NCBI GenBank assembly: GCA_000720845.1
Contig: JODU01000012.1
Location: 186,001-250,000 of the forward strand
Source: Kitasatospora aureofaciens
GTDB lineage: Bacteria; Actinomycetota; Actinomycetes; Streptomycetales; Streptomycetaceae
Length of the DNA: 64,000 nt
Direction of reading: 5' to 3'
Both the position numbers and the translations under genes were made by a program. Below the pieces are notes generated by a model. It did no database searches. It was not told where the DNA came from and saw nothing but the letters and a program-made list of their open reading frames with translations. Below are positions 33,313-41,257 of this stretch, piece after piece. How positions within the stretch are numbered: position 1 is the first letter of the stretch; the number at the start of each line of letters is the position of its first letter.

Positions 33313-34428
33313 ATGACCACCTCCGCGCGCGCCGCTGTTCTCGAAGCGCAGGACGGGCCCTTCGAGTTCCGCGACATCGAGATCGAGGACCCGCGGTCCG
33401 ACGAGGTACTCGTTCGCATGGTCGCGACCGGAATATGCGCGACCGACGCTCATGTGCGGGCGCAGAGAATGGCGACGCCGCTGCCAGTGGTGCTGGGGCA
33501 CGAGGGAGGAGGAGTCGTCGAACGCGTGGGGGCCGCCGTCACCACCGTCGAGCCCGGTGACCACGTCGTCCTCTCCTACCACTCGTGCGGCCGCTGCAAG
33601 CCGTGCATGTCCTCTCACGCGGCCTACTGCGACAACGTCTGGGCGGCCAACTTCGCAGGTGCCCGCCTGGACGGCTCGAATGGTCTCCACGTCGCCCGCG
33701 GTGCTGAGCCGCACGGTCACTTCTTCGGCCAGTCCTCGTTCGCCACCCACGCCCTGACCCACCAACGGAACACGATCAAGGTCCCCCGCGATCTGCCCCT
33801 CGACGTCATGGCTCCGCTGGGGTGCGGGCTGCAGACGGGCGCGGGGGCCGTACTCAAGGCCCTCGCCGTGCCGGCGGGAGCGTCCTTCGCGGTCATCGGT
33901 GTGGGAGCGGTGGGCCTGGCGGCGGTCATGGCGGCACATGTCGCGGGTGCCACCACCATCGTCGCCGTCGACGTCGACGCCGGCCGCCTCGATCTGGCCC
34001 GCGATCTCGGAGCGACGCACCTCGTGGACCCCGGCCGGGTCGAGGATCTGACCGGCGCGCTCCGCGCCGTCGACGAACGCGGTCTGGAGTACGTCCTCGA
34101 CACGAGCGGCCGCGCGGAGAACCTCGATGCCGGGGTCGGCGCCCTGGCACCGATGGGCCGATTCGGCTTCGTGGCGTTCCACGAAGGAGCGGGCGCCGTG
34201 CTCGACGCCGGCCGGCTCACGCTCGGCCAGTCGCTTCAGGGCATCATCCAGGGCGACGCCGTCTCGTCGCTCCTGATCAATGACCTTGCCCAGCTCTATC
34301 GAGCGGGCCGGTTCCCCATCGACCGACTGCTGTCCTTCTACGACTTCGCCGATATCAACACCGCGTTCGAGGATGCGGGCTCAGGCCGCGTCACCAAGGC
34401 GGTCCTTCGATTCACGTCACCGGGATAG
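33313..34428 (+). CDS. Zinc-dependent (aryl-)alcohol dehydrogenase
   Basis: 371 residues of a class III-type MDR. Catalytic zinc ligands are Cys in ATGICATDAHV, His-Glu in LGHEGGGVVERVG and Cys in PLGCGLQTGAGAVL. The structural zinc is in SCGRCKPCMSSHAAYC (four cysteines). NAD binding is GVGAVGLAAVMAAHVAGA with an Asp for NAD preference (VAVDVDAGRL). The GCGLQTGAGA form is typical of benzyl/aryl-alcohol dehydrogenases. It would oxidise an alcohol to the aldehyde that the aldehyde dehydrogenase at 39660 could take further. That pairing is inferred. Confidence 0.88.
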   Translation: MTTSARAAVLEAQDGPFEFRDIEIEDPRSDEVLVRMVATGICATDAHVRAQRMATPLPVVLGHEGGGVVERVGAAVTTVEPGDHVVLSYHSCGRCKPCMSSHAAYCDNVWAANFAGARLDGSNGLHVARGAEPHGHFFGQSSFATHALTHQRNTIKVPRDLPLDVMAPLGCGLQTGAGAVLKALAVPAGASFAVIGVGAVGLAAVMAAHVAGATTIVAVDVDAGRLDLARDLGATHLVDPGRVEDLTGALRAVDERGLEYVLDTSGRAENLDAGVGALAPMGRFGFVAFHEGAGAVLDAGRLTLGQSLQGIIQGDAVSSLLINDLAQLYRAGRFPIDRLLSFYDFADINTAFEDAGSGRVTKAVLRFTSPG

Positions 34429-34475
34429 ACCACCCGTTCTACGGCTTCCCAAGAACACAGAAAGGCGTCCCGCCG

Positions 34476-35600
34476 ATGTGCCGGAGCAGTCAGGTACCCA
34501 TCAGCGTCGAAGAAACCCCGAGCTTCTACGGCATCGACCACTATGGATTCCCCCGCGCGGGGGCGGACGACCCGTTGGACCCCGAGGGATATTACCCCCC
34601 TTATTTCCAGAGCGAGCACTTCCAGAAGTACGGCTACCACGTGGAAGAACTGCGCGGCGGCTTCTACTGGGTCACCAGTGCCGGCTACGACGCCGCATTC
34701 GTGGTGACCGAGGAGGGCGTGGTCGCGATCGACGCACCCCCGACGCTGGGCGAGAACATGCTGGCGGCGATCGAGGACGTCACCGACCGACCCGTCACCC
34801 ACGTCATCTACAGCCACTGGCACGCCGATCACATCGGCGCGGCCTCCGTGTTCGGTCCCGACGTCGAGATCGTCGCCCACCGCATCACCAAGGAACTCCT
34901 GGAGCGCTTCCCCGACCCGAAGCGTCCCCTGCCGACGAGGACGTTCGACGACGAAATCGTTCTCGAAGTGGGCGGCGTGAGCCTGCAGCTCTCCTACAAG
35001 GGGGAGAATCACTGCCCCGGCAACATCTTCATCTACGCACCGCGGCAGAAGGTGCTCACGGCCGTGGACATCGTCAGTCCGGGAAGCGTCACGTTCATGC
35101 ACTGCGACGCCTCGCAGAACATCTCCGGCTGGTACGAGGCTCAGTCCCAGATCCTCGAATACGACTTCGACTACTTCGTCGGCGGGCACCACATGCATTA
35201 CGGCACCTACGAGCAGGTGAAGCTGTGCGTGGAGTACTTCGCCGACGTGCTCGAGGGGGCGACTGCGGCGGTCGAGCGGTTCAGCCGCTCGGATGCGCTC
35301 GCCGACATCGTGACCGGCACCGGCTGGAACAGGATCTTCGTCGGTACCGAGAACTGGATCAGCTCCATGGCGAACTACACCACCCGCCACGTCCTCGAGA
35401 AGGAGACGAGCGACGGCCGGCTCTGGTGGGAACGGCTGGCAGGAGCCACCACCCAGACCAAGTACCACGCGTACACCGTACTGGAATCGATCCGCCTCGA
35501 ACGGCCCCCTGCGGGGCGAGAATCCCCCGGTCTTCCTGACCTGACACCGTTCCCAACGGTGCGAGCAAATGCCCCTTGTATACGAGAAGGATCACCATGA
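34476..35600 (+). CDS. MBL-fold metallo-hydrolase
   Basis: 374 residues. After an N-terminal segment (SVEETPSFYGIDHYGFPRAG) comes a metallo-beta-lactamase fold: YDAAFVVTEEGVVAIDAPPT, the metal motif YSHWHADHIGAASVFG (HxHxDH), a further histidine in NHCPGNIFIY, DIVSPGS for the bridging aspartate and FVGGHHMHYG for the last histidine. All expected metal ligands are present. Members hydrolyse esters, lactones or thioesters, and the substrate is not evident. The TGA overlaps the ATG of the next gene. Confidence 0.86.
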   Translation: MCRSSQVPISVEETPSFYGIDHYGFPRAGADDPLDPEGYYPPYFQSEHFQKYGYHVEELRGGFYWVTSAGYDAAFVVTEEGVVAIDAPPTLGENMLAAIEDVTDRPVTHVIYSHWHADHIGAASVFGPDVEIVAHRITKELLERFPDPKRPLPTRTFDDEIVLEVGGVSLQLSYKGENHCPGNIFIYAPRQKVLTAVDIVSPGSVTFMHCDASQNISGWYEAQSQILEYDFDYFVGGHHMHYGTYEQVKLCVEYFADVLEGATAAVERFSRSDALADIVTGTGWNRIFVGTENWISSMANYTTRHVLEKETSDGRLWWERLAGATTQTKYHAYTVLESIRLERPPAGRESPGLPDLTPFPTVRANAPCIREGSP

Positions 35601-36502
35601 AAGCCGTCGTCATCACCTCGTTCGGCGAACCCTCCGTGTTGCGGGTTGCGGAGGCTCCGCGACCGGTGCCGGGCCGGGGTCAGGTACTGGTGCGGGTTCA
35701 CGCCGCCGGGGTGAACCCGGCGGAGATCCAGGCACGCGCCGGAGCGTTCGGCCTGCGTGCTCCCGCCATCCTCGGATTCGAGTTCGCCGGCGTCGTCGAG
35801 GCGGTCGGCCCGGGCGTCGACGAGGGCGTGGTCGGCGACCGCGTCGCCGGCTGGCCGGACTCCGCCACCCAGGGCTCCTACGCCGAGTACACGGTCAGCA
35901 GCAACTTCGCGACGATCCCCGACGGCGTTTCCTTCGAGGAGGCCGCGGCCACTGTCATCGGCGCCGACAACGCGGCGAGGGCTCTCGGCCTTCTGAACAT
36001 TCGCCCGGGTGAAACGCTCGTGGTCACCGGCGCGAGCGGTGCTCTGGGCAGCGCAGCCGTGCAGTTCGCGCGACAGCGCGGTGTGACGGCGATCGGCGTC
36101 GCCGGAACTGACAACGCCGACTTCGTCAGGAGTCTCGGAGCGACCCCTGTCGCCCACGGCCCGGGCCTGGTCGATCGCATCCGTGCCGCCGCTCCGGGCG
36201 GGGTCGACGCCGCGCTCGACACCGTCGGCAAGGGGCTCGTTCCCGCCCTCGTCGATCTTCTCGGCGGCCCCGGCCGGATCGTGACGCTCGCCGACCCCGA
36301 TGCCGCACAACACGGCGTCGTATTCAGCCCCGGAGGCAGCTGGAACCGCGACCGCGGCCCTGTCCAGGAAGCCCTGAATCTGATCGCCGCCGGCGCATGG
36401 ACCGCACGCATCGGCCGGAGCTTCCCACTCGACGAGGCCGCGGACGCTCATCGCCTCGTCGCCACGGGCCACACCCACGGCAAAGTCATCCTCCTTCCCT
36501 GA
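35597..36502 (+). CDS. NADP-dependent quinone-oxidoreductase-type MDR
   Basis: 301 residues, zinc-free MDR: MKAVVITSFGEPSVLRVAEA, then VRVHAAGVNPAEIQARAGAF, the nucleotide loop GETLVVTGASGALGSAAVQF (about residues 137-156) and a C-terminus ending HTHGKVILLP. Such enzymes reduce quinones or enones with NADPH. It starts inside the stop of the MBL gene (ATGA), so the two are co-translated. Confidence 0.88.
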   Translation: MKAVVITSFGEPSVLRVAEAPRPVPGRGQVLVRVHAAGVNPAEIQARAGAFGLRAPAILGFEFAGVVEAVGPGVDEGVVGDRVAGWPDSATQGSYAEYTVSSNFATIPDGVSFEEAAATVIGADNAARALGLLNIRPGETLVVTGASGALGSAAVQFARQRGVTAIGVAGTDNADFVRSLGATPVAHGPGLVDRIRAAAPGGVDAALDTVGKGLVPALVDLLGGPGRIVTLADPDAAQHGVVFSPGGSWNRDRGPVQEALNLIAAGAWTARIGRSFPLDEAADAHRLVATGHTHGKVILLP

Positions 36503-36554
36503 CTCGGCCGACCGACCATTTCAACCACGACAACAAACAACTGGAGAATCCGAA

Positions 36555-37277
36555 ATGCCTGCAGTCCTCGTCCATGGTGTACCTGATACCCACCGGCTTT
36601 GGGACACCGTCCGTTCCCATCTTCAGCGCGAAGATATTTTGACGATCGATCTCCCCGGGTTTGGCGTACCCCTGCCAGAGGGATTCACGTCGACGAAGGA
36701 AGAGTATCTCGATTGGCTCATTGAGAGGATCGAGGAAATCGGCGAACCCGTCGACCTGGTCGGTCATGACTGGGGGTCTCTGCTCACGGGCCGTCTCGCG
36801 TCTGTCCGACCGGAACTGGTGCGGACATGGACAGGCATCAGCGGCCCCATCGATCCGGAGTATCCGTGGCACTATCTTGCCAAGATCTGGCAGACGCCGG
36901 GCGAGGGCGAGAAATGGATGGCGGACCTCGACCTCGCGGAGTTCGCAGCAAGTCTCAACGAGGCGCAGATGCCGCGCGACGCGGCAGACGAAGCGGTCCG
37001 GCATATCGATGCCACTATGAGGGCAAGCATTCTCGCCCTTTACCGTTCGGCGATCGAGGTCGGGGCGGAGTGGAAGCCAGGTCTGAGCAAGGTGACCGCA
37101 CCAGCGCTAGTGATCTGGGGCCTGGACGATCCGTTCCTTCCTCACCGCTTCGCCGACGAGCTCGGTAATGCCACACGCGCACGTGCCGTCTTCAAGCTGC
37201 GCAGCTCGCACTGGCCGATGATAGAGCGTGCGGCCGATGTCGCGCGCGAACTCGAGGCCCACTGGGCTCACGTGTAA
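36555..37277 (+). CDS. Alpha/beta hydrolase (epoxide hydrolase/dehalogenase-like)
   Basis: 240 residues. The oxyanion region is VLVHGVPDTHRLWDTV; the nucleophile elbow is DLVGHDWGSLLTGRLA, with an aspartate as in haloalkane dehalogenases and epoxide hydrolases instead of serine; the acid lies in LVIWGLDDPFLPHRFA; the histidine is in SSHWPMIERAADVA. All three catalytic residues are present. Codon use is less GC-rich at third positions than the preceding genes (for example GATATTTTGACGATC), a possible sign of recent transfer. The large inverted repeat follows 15 bases after its stop. Confidence 0.86.
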   Translation: MPAVLVHGVPDTHRLWDTVRSHLQREDILTIDLPGFGVPLPEGFTSTKEEYLDWLIERIEEIGEPVDLVGHDWGSLLTGRLASVRPELVRTWTGISGPIDPEYPWHYLAKIWQTPGEGEKWMADLDLAEFAASLNEAQMPRDAADEAVRHIDATMRASILALYRSAIEVGAEWKPGLSKVTAPALVIWGLDDPFLPHRFADELGNATRARAVFKLRSSHWPMIERAADVARELEAHWAHV

Positions 37278-37292
37278 AACCTGCGCTTGGGT

Positions 37293-37352
37293 CACTCGGG
37301 CTCACCATGGCGAACGGCAATAATTGCTCGCTCGCCATGGTGAGCCCGAGTG
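37293..37352. repeat. Perfect 21-bp inverted repeat with 18-base loop
   Basis: Arms 37293-37313 and 37332-37352 are perfectly complementary over 21 positions. Each contains CCATGG near its inner end. The A/T-richer loop is ACGGCAATAATTGCTCGC. It lies between the hydrolase stop and the second Gfo/Idh gene (81 bases before its start). It could end transcription, stabilise mRNA, or be a recognition site. No T tract follows, so a simple intrinsic terminator is not certain. Confidence 0.9.
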
Positions 37353-37432
37353 CCCACGCATGTGTCCGGAAACGAATCATCGTGACGCAGCCCGGAGAGC
37401 GTTTCCGGGCTGCACATGGCAGGAGCATCCTC

Positions 37433-38560
37433 ATGACGAATTCAGCACATACCCAGATCGGCGTCGGTATTATCGGGGCCAGTGCCGATCGGGGTTGGGG
37501 CGGAATTGCTCACGTCCCGGCGCTGCAGGCGCTCGACGCGTTCCAGATCCGCGCCGTCAGTACGACTCGTATGGAGAGCGCGAACGCGACCGCTCGTCGG
37601 CTGGGCGCCGATCTCGCCTTCGACACTCATGAGGCTCTGGTCGTGCGACCGGAAGTCGACCTGGTGGTGGTTGCGGTCAAGGTGCCGGATCACAGGCAGA
37701 TTGTTTCCGACGCGCTGGCCGCGGGCAAGATGGTCTATTGCGAATGGCCGCTCGCAAGAAACCTTTCGGAGGCCGAAGCGCTGGAGGGGTTTGCCCGCGA
37801 GCGGCGGCTGCGGACGGTTGTCGGGTTGCAGGGCGGCCTGCACCCGCCGATCCTCTTCCTTCGCGACCTCATCGCGCAAGGCGTGATCGGCAAGCCGCTC
37901 AGCACGAGCATCCGAGCGCATTTGTCCGACGACATGTGGGCCGGCCGATATGACCCGCCGGTCGAGTACATGGCTCACGCAAAGAATGGCGCCACGCTGC
38001 TGAGCATCATGCTCGGCCACGGGCTCGAACCGCTTGCGCGCGTGCTCGGCACGTTCGAGAGTCTGTCCGCCGTCGTCGCCAATCAGCGCGGTGACGGCGT
38101 CCGCCTGTCCGATGGCGCGACGCTGCTGAAGGACGCGCCGGATGAGATCGTCGTCGCCGGCGTTCTCGATGGCGGGATCGTCACTTCGCTGCACTACAGT
38201 GCCGGGCAGTCTGCCGGCTCGGCGCTGGTATGGGAGATCCAGGGCACCGAGGGCAGTGTGCGTGTGGAGTCGGCGTCGGGTTACATCCATTTCACCGATC
38301 TCACCATCACGCTGAGCCGCGGCAGCGAGCCTGTCCAAGTGCTACAGGTCCCCCCCGCTTATGCGGCTCCCGACCTGCAACTCGACGCACCCGCAGCGGG
38401 GGTCGCCCGCCTCTACGCCCAGTTCGCCGCCGACCTCCGCGACGGAACCGCCGATGCGCCGGATTTCACGGTCGCACGCGATCGCCACCGGGTACTCGAG
38501 GCGATCATACGGGCCGCTGAAACAGGTCATCGGCAGCATCTGTCCCGCCCGACCGAATGA
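37433..38560 (+). CDS. Gfo/Idh/MocA-family protein lacking the catalytic lysine (copy 2, Gal80-like motif)
   Basis: 375 residues. N-terminal VGIIGASADRGWGGIAHVPA, then AVKVPDHRQIVSDALAAGKM leading to VYCEWPLARNLSEAEAL: the EKP motif reads EWP, as in fungal Gal80-like proteins. The C-terminal domain begins about residue 130. It is colinear with the copy at 32026, including VKVPxHR and GLQG blocks, so the two are diverged paralogues. Codon use is mixed and less GC-biased than the surroundings, as for the hydrolase before it. AGGAG lies 8 bases before the ATG at 37433. Confidence 0.87.
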   Translation: MTNSAHTQIGVGIIGASADRGWGGIAHVPALQALDAFQIRAVSTTRMESANATARRLGADLAFDTHEALVVRPEVDLVVVAVKVPDHRQIVSDALAAGKMVYCEWPLARNLSEAEALEGFARERRLRTVVGLQGGLHPPILFLRDLIAQGVIGKPLSTSIRAHLSDDMWAGRYDPPVEYMAHAKNGATLLSIMLGHGLEPLARVLGTFESLSAVVANQRGDGVRLSDGATLLKDAPDEIVVAGVLDGGIVTSLHYSAGQSAGSALVWEIQGTEGSVRVESASGYIHFTDLTITLSRGSEPVQVLQVPPAYAAPDLQLDAPAAGVARLYAQFAADLRDGTADAPDFTVARDRHRVLEAIIRAAETGHRQHLSRPTE

Positions 38561-38639
38561 ACTCCCCTCTTTGAACCCGGGAGAGGCACTGCCGCAGGAC
38601 CCGAGGAGATGGCGATCCGCGAGCCAGCCCTGACTTGAT

Positions 38640-38868
38640 CACACAGAGCTGACCCGCACCGTGTCGAAGGACTCTGCCAGCACGCGCGCCTCGAGGCGTT
38701 GTTCGCCATCTTCGAGCACGTCGAGGTCGAGGCGACCTGGGGCATCCACCAGCGCATGATCGCCGCTTACCGCGAGCCCGACCGCTCCCTGGGGAAGAAG
38801 GCCACGCAAGCGGTGATCAACGCCCTCGCCGGCGGCGTCCCGGCCGCGCTCGTCGAGTTGCGCACGCC
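38640..38868 (+). mobile_element. Remnant of an ISL3-type transposase
   Basis: The plus-strand frame from 38672 reads LCQHARLEALFAIFEHVEVE, then ATWGIHQRMIAAYREPDRSL and INALAGGVPAALVELRT. This matches the late-central region of ISL3-family transposases (pattern W-HQRMIAAYREPDR-G...GVPAAL-EL-TLGRTL). It breaks off just before the conserved LGRTLKKRA block. No start, stop or terminal repeats are visible. Confidence 0.68.
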
Positions 38869-39041
38869 GGGTGGCCCGCCGCGCGGACGGCGTACTTCCC
38901 GTCGCGGTGCCCGTCCGGGGTTCCGCATGCGACCCCGCCACCGTGATCAACCAGCCGCTGCGGGAGATCCGTGCCGGAGATCATGGAACTGTCCCGCTGA
39001 AAGCCGAGCCGCAAAACGGCGCGGTCCGCCCCGGGGCCGCG
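38869..39041 (+). pseudogene. Possible C-terminal scrap of an LLM flavin oxidoreductase
   Basis: Directly after the transposase remnant the frame reads ARRADGVLPVAVPVRGSACD, reminiscent of the RRxARRADGWLPV segment of luciferase-like monooxygenases, then PATVINQPLREIRAGDHGTV. Only about 45 residues are coherent. The assignment is a guess from pattern. Confidence 0.3.
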
Positions 39042-39632
39042 TCATCGCGTCGGTCCCTCGCGCGCGGTCGAGGTGCCGGCATAGAGCCAACGGCGCAGGA
39101 CGAGGGTCACAGCCGGCATCATCAGATACGTCATCAACGTACTGAACAGCAGCGCGAGCATCAGCACCCGCGCCACAAGCGGCCAAGCACGGAGCGCCGG
39201 CCCCAGAAGACCGTTGCCGATCAGGGAGATCGGGAGTACGGCCGCGAAGGCGGCGAGCGCCATCTTCCAACGAGGCGGCGCCGTCGTGGGCGTGTCGTGC
39301 GCAGTGGTGAACAGGGTCTCCATTCCGGAGAGTTCGCGACGCCCCACCTCGCTCTGATGATGGCCCTCGCAGTGGTCGAACAGTGCGGCCCGCTCAGGTG
39401 ACGTCGTCCAGTGCCGCGCGGACTCCTGGTCGCGGAACCGGTGGATCAGAACCCATGGCCCGGCGGCCGTGGCAGGCCGGAACAACCCGTCCCCCAGGTG
39501 TCCGGGAAACGCTGAGGCGGTGTCGGTCACCCGCCCGAACCACTCCCGGAAGTCCTGCTCGTAGCCGGGTTCCACAGCGCGCGCGGTCAGCAGGGTGACG
39601 TCGGCCGGGCCGACGTCGTCCGTCTCGGTCAT
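39042..39632 (-). CDS. ABM-domain protein with C-terminal membrane helices
   Basis: 196 residues. The N-terminal half is an antibiotic-biosynthesis-monooxygenase (ABM) ferredoxin-like domain: VTLLTARAVEPGYEQDFREW, then WVLIHRFRDQESARHWTTSP. The C-terminal half carries two membrane segments (WKMALAAFAAVLPISLIGNG and VARVLMLALLFSTLMTYLMM). This ABM-plus-membrane layout is known in actinobacteria and proteobacteria but uncharacterised. It lies 27 bases downstream of the aldehyde dehydrogenase on the same strand, so the two are likely co-transcribed. Confidence 0.82.
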   Translation of the reverse strand: MTETDDVGPADVTLLTARAVEPGYEQDFREWFGRVTDTASAFPGHLGDGLFRPATAAGPWVLIHRFRDQESARHWTTSPERAALFDHCEGHHQSEVGRRELSGMETLFTTAHDTPTTAPPRWKMALAAFAAVLPISLIGNGLLGPALRAWPLVARVLMLALLFSTLMTYLMMPAVTLVLRRWLYAGTSTAREGPTR

Positions 39633-39659
39633 CGATTCTCACTCCGCCGTCGAGAGCTG

Positions 39660-41099
39660 TCAGAGCTGCGGTGCCACATGCACGAGGTGCTTGGTCTCCT
39701 GGAATTCCTCGATCCCGCGGATGCCGTTCAGGCGGCCCACTCCCGACTGCTTGAAGCCGCCTTCCTCGAACTGGTCGTGGATCATGGCCCAGGTGTTGGT
39801 CCAGACGGTCCCGGCCTGCAGTTCGCGGCCGACGCGCAGGGGGCGGTCGACATCACGGGTCCAGATGCTCGCGGCCAGGCCGAACTCGGTGGCGTTGGCA
39901 CGCGCCACGGCGTCGGCCTCGGAGTCGAACACCTCGAAGGTGGCGACCGGCCCGAACACTTCGCACTGCACGATCGGCGAGGACACGTCGGCGACCTCGA
40001 TCAGGGACGGGCCGAGGAGCGCCCGATCCCGCTTGCCCCGCACGAGGACGGTGGCGTAGTCGGCCGCGGCGGCCACGGTCTGTTCGACCCGTTGGGCGTT
40101 TCCTTCGTCGATCATGGCGCCCATCTCGCTGGCGGGGTCGTCGCCGGGCCCGACCCGGACCGCTTCGAGGGCGGCGACAAGCCGCCGCCGGAGTTCGTCG
40201 GCCACGCCGCGCTGGACCAGTATCCGGCTGCCCGTCATGCAGAACTGGCCCGCGAACATGGTGACGGCCTTGGTGAGCACGGGCACGGCGGCGTCCAAGT
40301 CGGCGTCGTCGAAGACGAGCATCGGCGTCTTTCCGCCCAGCTCCATGGACAGCGTTTTCAGCGTCGGGGCGGCCTGTTCCATGATCACGCGGCCGACCGC
40401 GGTGGAGCCGGTGTAGCTGAGCACGTCCACGTCCGGGGAGGAGACCAGCTCCGGAGCCCCGGCGTTGCCGCGCTCGGTGAAGACGTTGAACACGCCCGGG
40501 TCCAGGCTCGGCGTGTCGGCGATGATCTCGCTCAGCACTCCGTTGACCAGGCCGGTCTGCGCCGGCATCTTCATGACCACGGTGCAGCCGGCCGCCAGGG
40601 CTGGTGCGAAGGATCGCACCGAGAGGATGACCGGTGAGTTCCACGGCACGATCACCGCGGCGACGCCCGCGGCTTCGCGCAGGGTCATCGAGTACATGCC
40701 GGGCCGTACTTCGCCGGCCCTGCCGTGGTCGGTGAGGGCCAGCGCCGCGTGGTAGCGGAGCTTGGGGATGGTTCCTTCGACTTCGATGGCCGCCTCGGAA
40801 AGCACTTTCCCGTTCTCCCGCGCCAGGAGGGTGATCAGTTCGTCCTTGCGCTGCTCGAGCCGGTCGGCCAGTTCGTGCAGCGCTGCCGCACGCCGGTGAC
40901 GGTCGCGGGACCAGACGGTGGAGTCGAAGGCCCTTCGGGCCGCGGCCACGGCGGCCTTCGCCTCCCGCGCACCGCCGTCGGCGAAGGTGCCGAGCAGGCC
41001 GTTGGTCGCGGGGCTGCGGGACTCGCCGCGGGAGCTGGAGTCCTGCCACTGCCCGTCGATGTAGTGGCGCGTGTGGGGCAGGGTCTCGGACTTGGGCAT
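39660..41099 (-). CDS. NAD(P)-dependent aldehyde dehydrogenase
   Basis: 479 residues of the ALDH superfamily. The NAD-binding/oxyanion asparagine is in AAVIVPWNSPVILSVRSFAP, the general-base glutamate in LSMELGGKTPMLVFDDADLD, the catalytic cysteine in AGQFCMTGSRILVQ and the late EVFGPVATFEVFD block is present. It oxidises an aldehyde to an acid. The N-terminal HYIDGQWQDSSS is the usual betaine/aryl aldehyde dehydrogenase opening. It reads toward the ABM protein gene and away from the LAL regulator gene at 41258, on the same strand. Confidence 0.92.
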   Translation of the reverse strand: MPKSETLPHTRHYIDGQWQDSSSRGESRSPATNGLLGTFADGGAREAKAAVAAARRAFDSTVWSRDRHRRAAALHELADRLEQRKDELITLLARENGKVLSEAAIEVEGTIPKLRYHAALALTDHGRAGEVRPGMYSMTLREAAGVAAVIVPWNSPVILSVRSFAPALAAGCTVVMKMPAQTGLVNGVLSEIIADTPSLDPGVFNVFTERGNAGAPELVSSPDVDVLSYTGSTAVGRVIMEQAAPTLKTLSMELGGKTPMLVFDDADLDAAVPVLTKAVTMFAGQFCMTGSRILVQRGVADELRRRLVAALEAVRVGPGDDPASEMGAMIDEGNAQRVEQTVAAAADYATVLVRGKRDRALLGPSLIEVADVSSPIVQCEVFGPVATFEVFDSEADAVARANATEFGLAASIWTRDVDRPLRVGRELQAGTVWTNTWAMIHDQFEEGGFKQSGVGRLNGIRGIEEFQETKHLVHVAPQL

Positions 41100-41257
41100 G
41101 AGGTGACCTCTCGTCATGCGTCGCACGGCGTTTCGCCGCGGGTACGCGGGACAACGTCAGCGACGCTACAAATCAGGGCCGGTGAGCGAATCGGGCGGGC
41201 AATCCGTCGTTTCCGCCGGAGGCGTCGCGCGCCCGCTCCGCCGCGGCCTCCCTGTGC

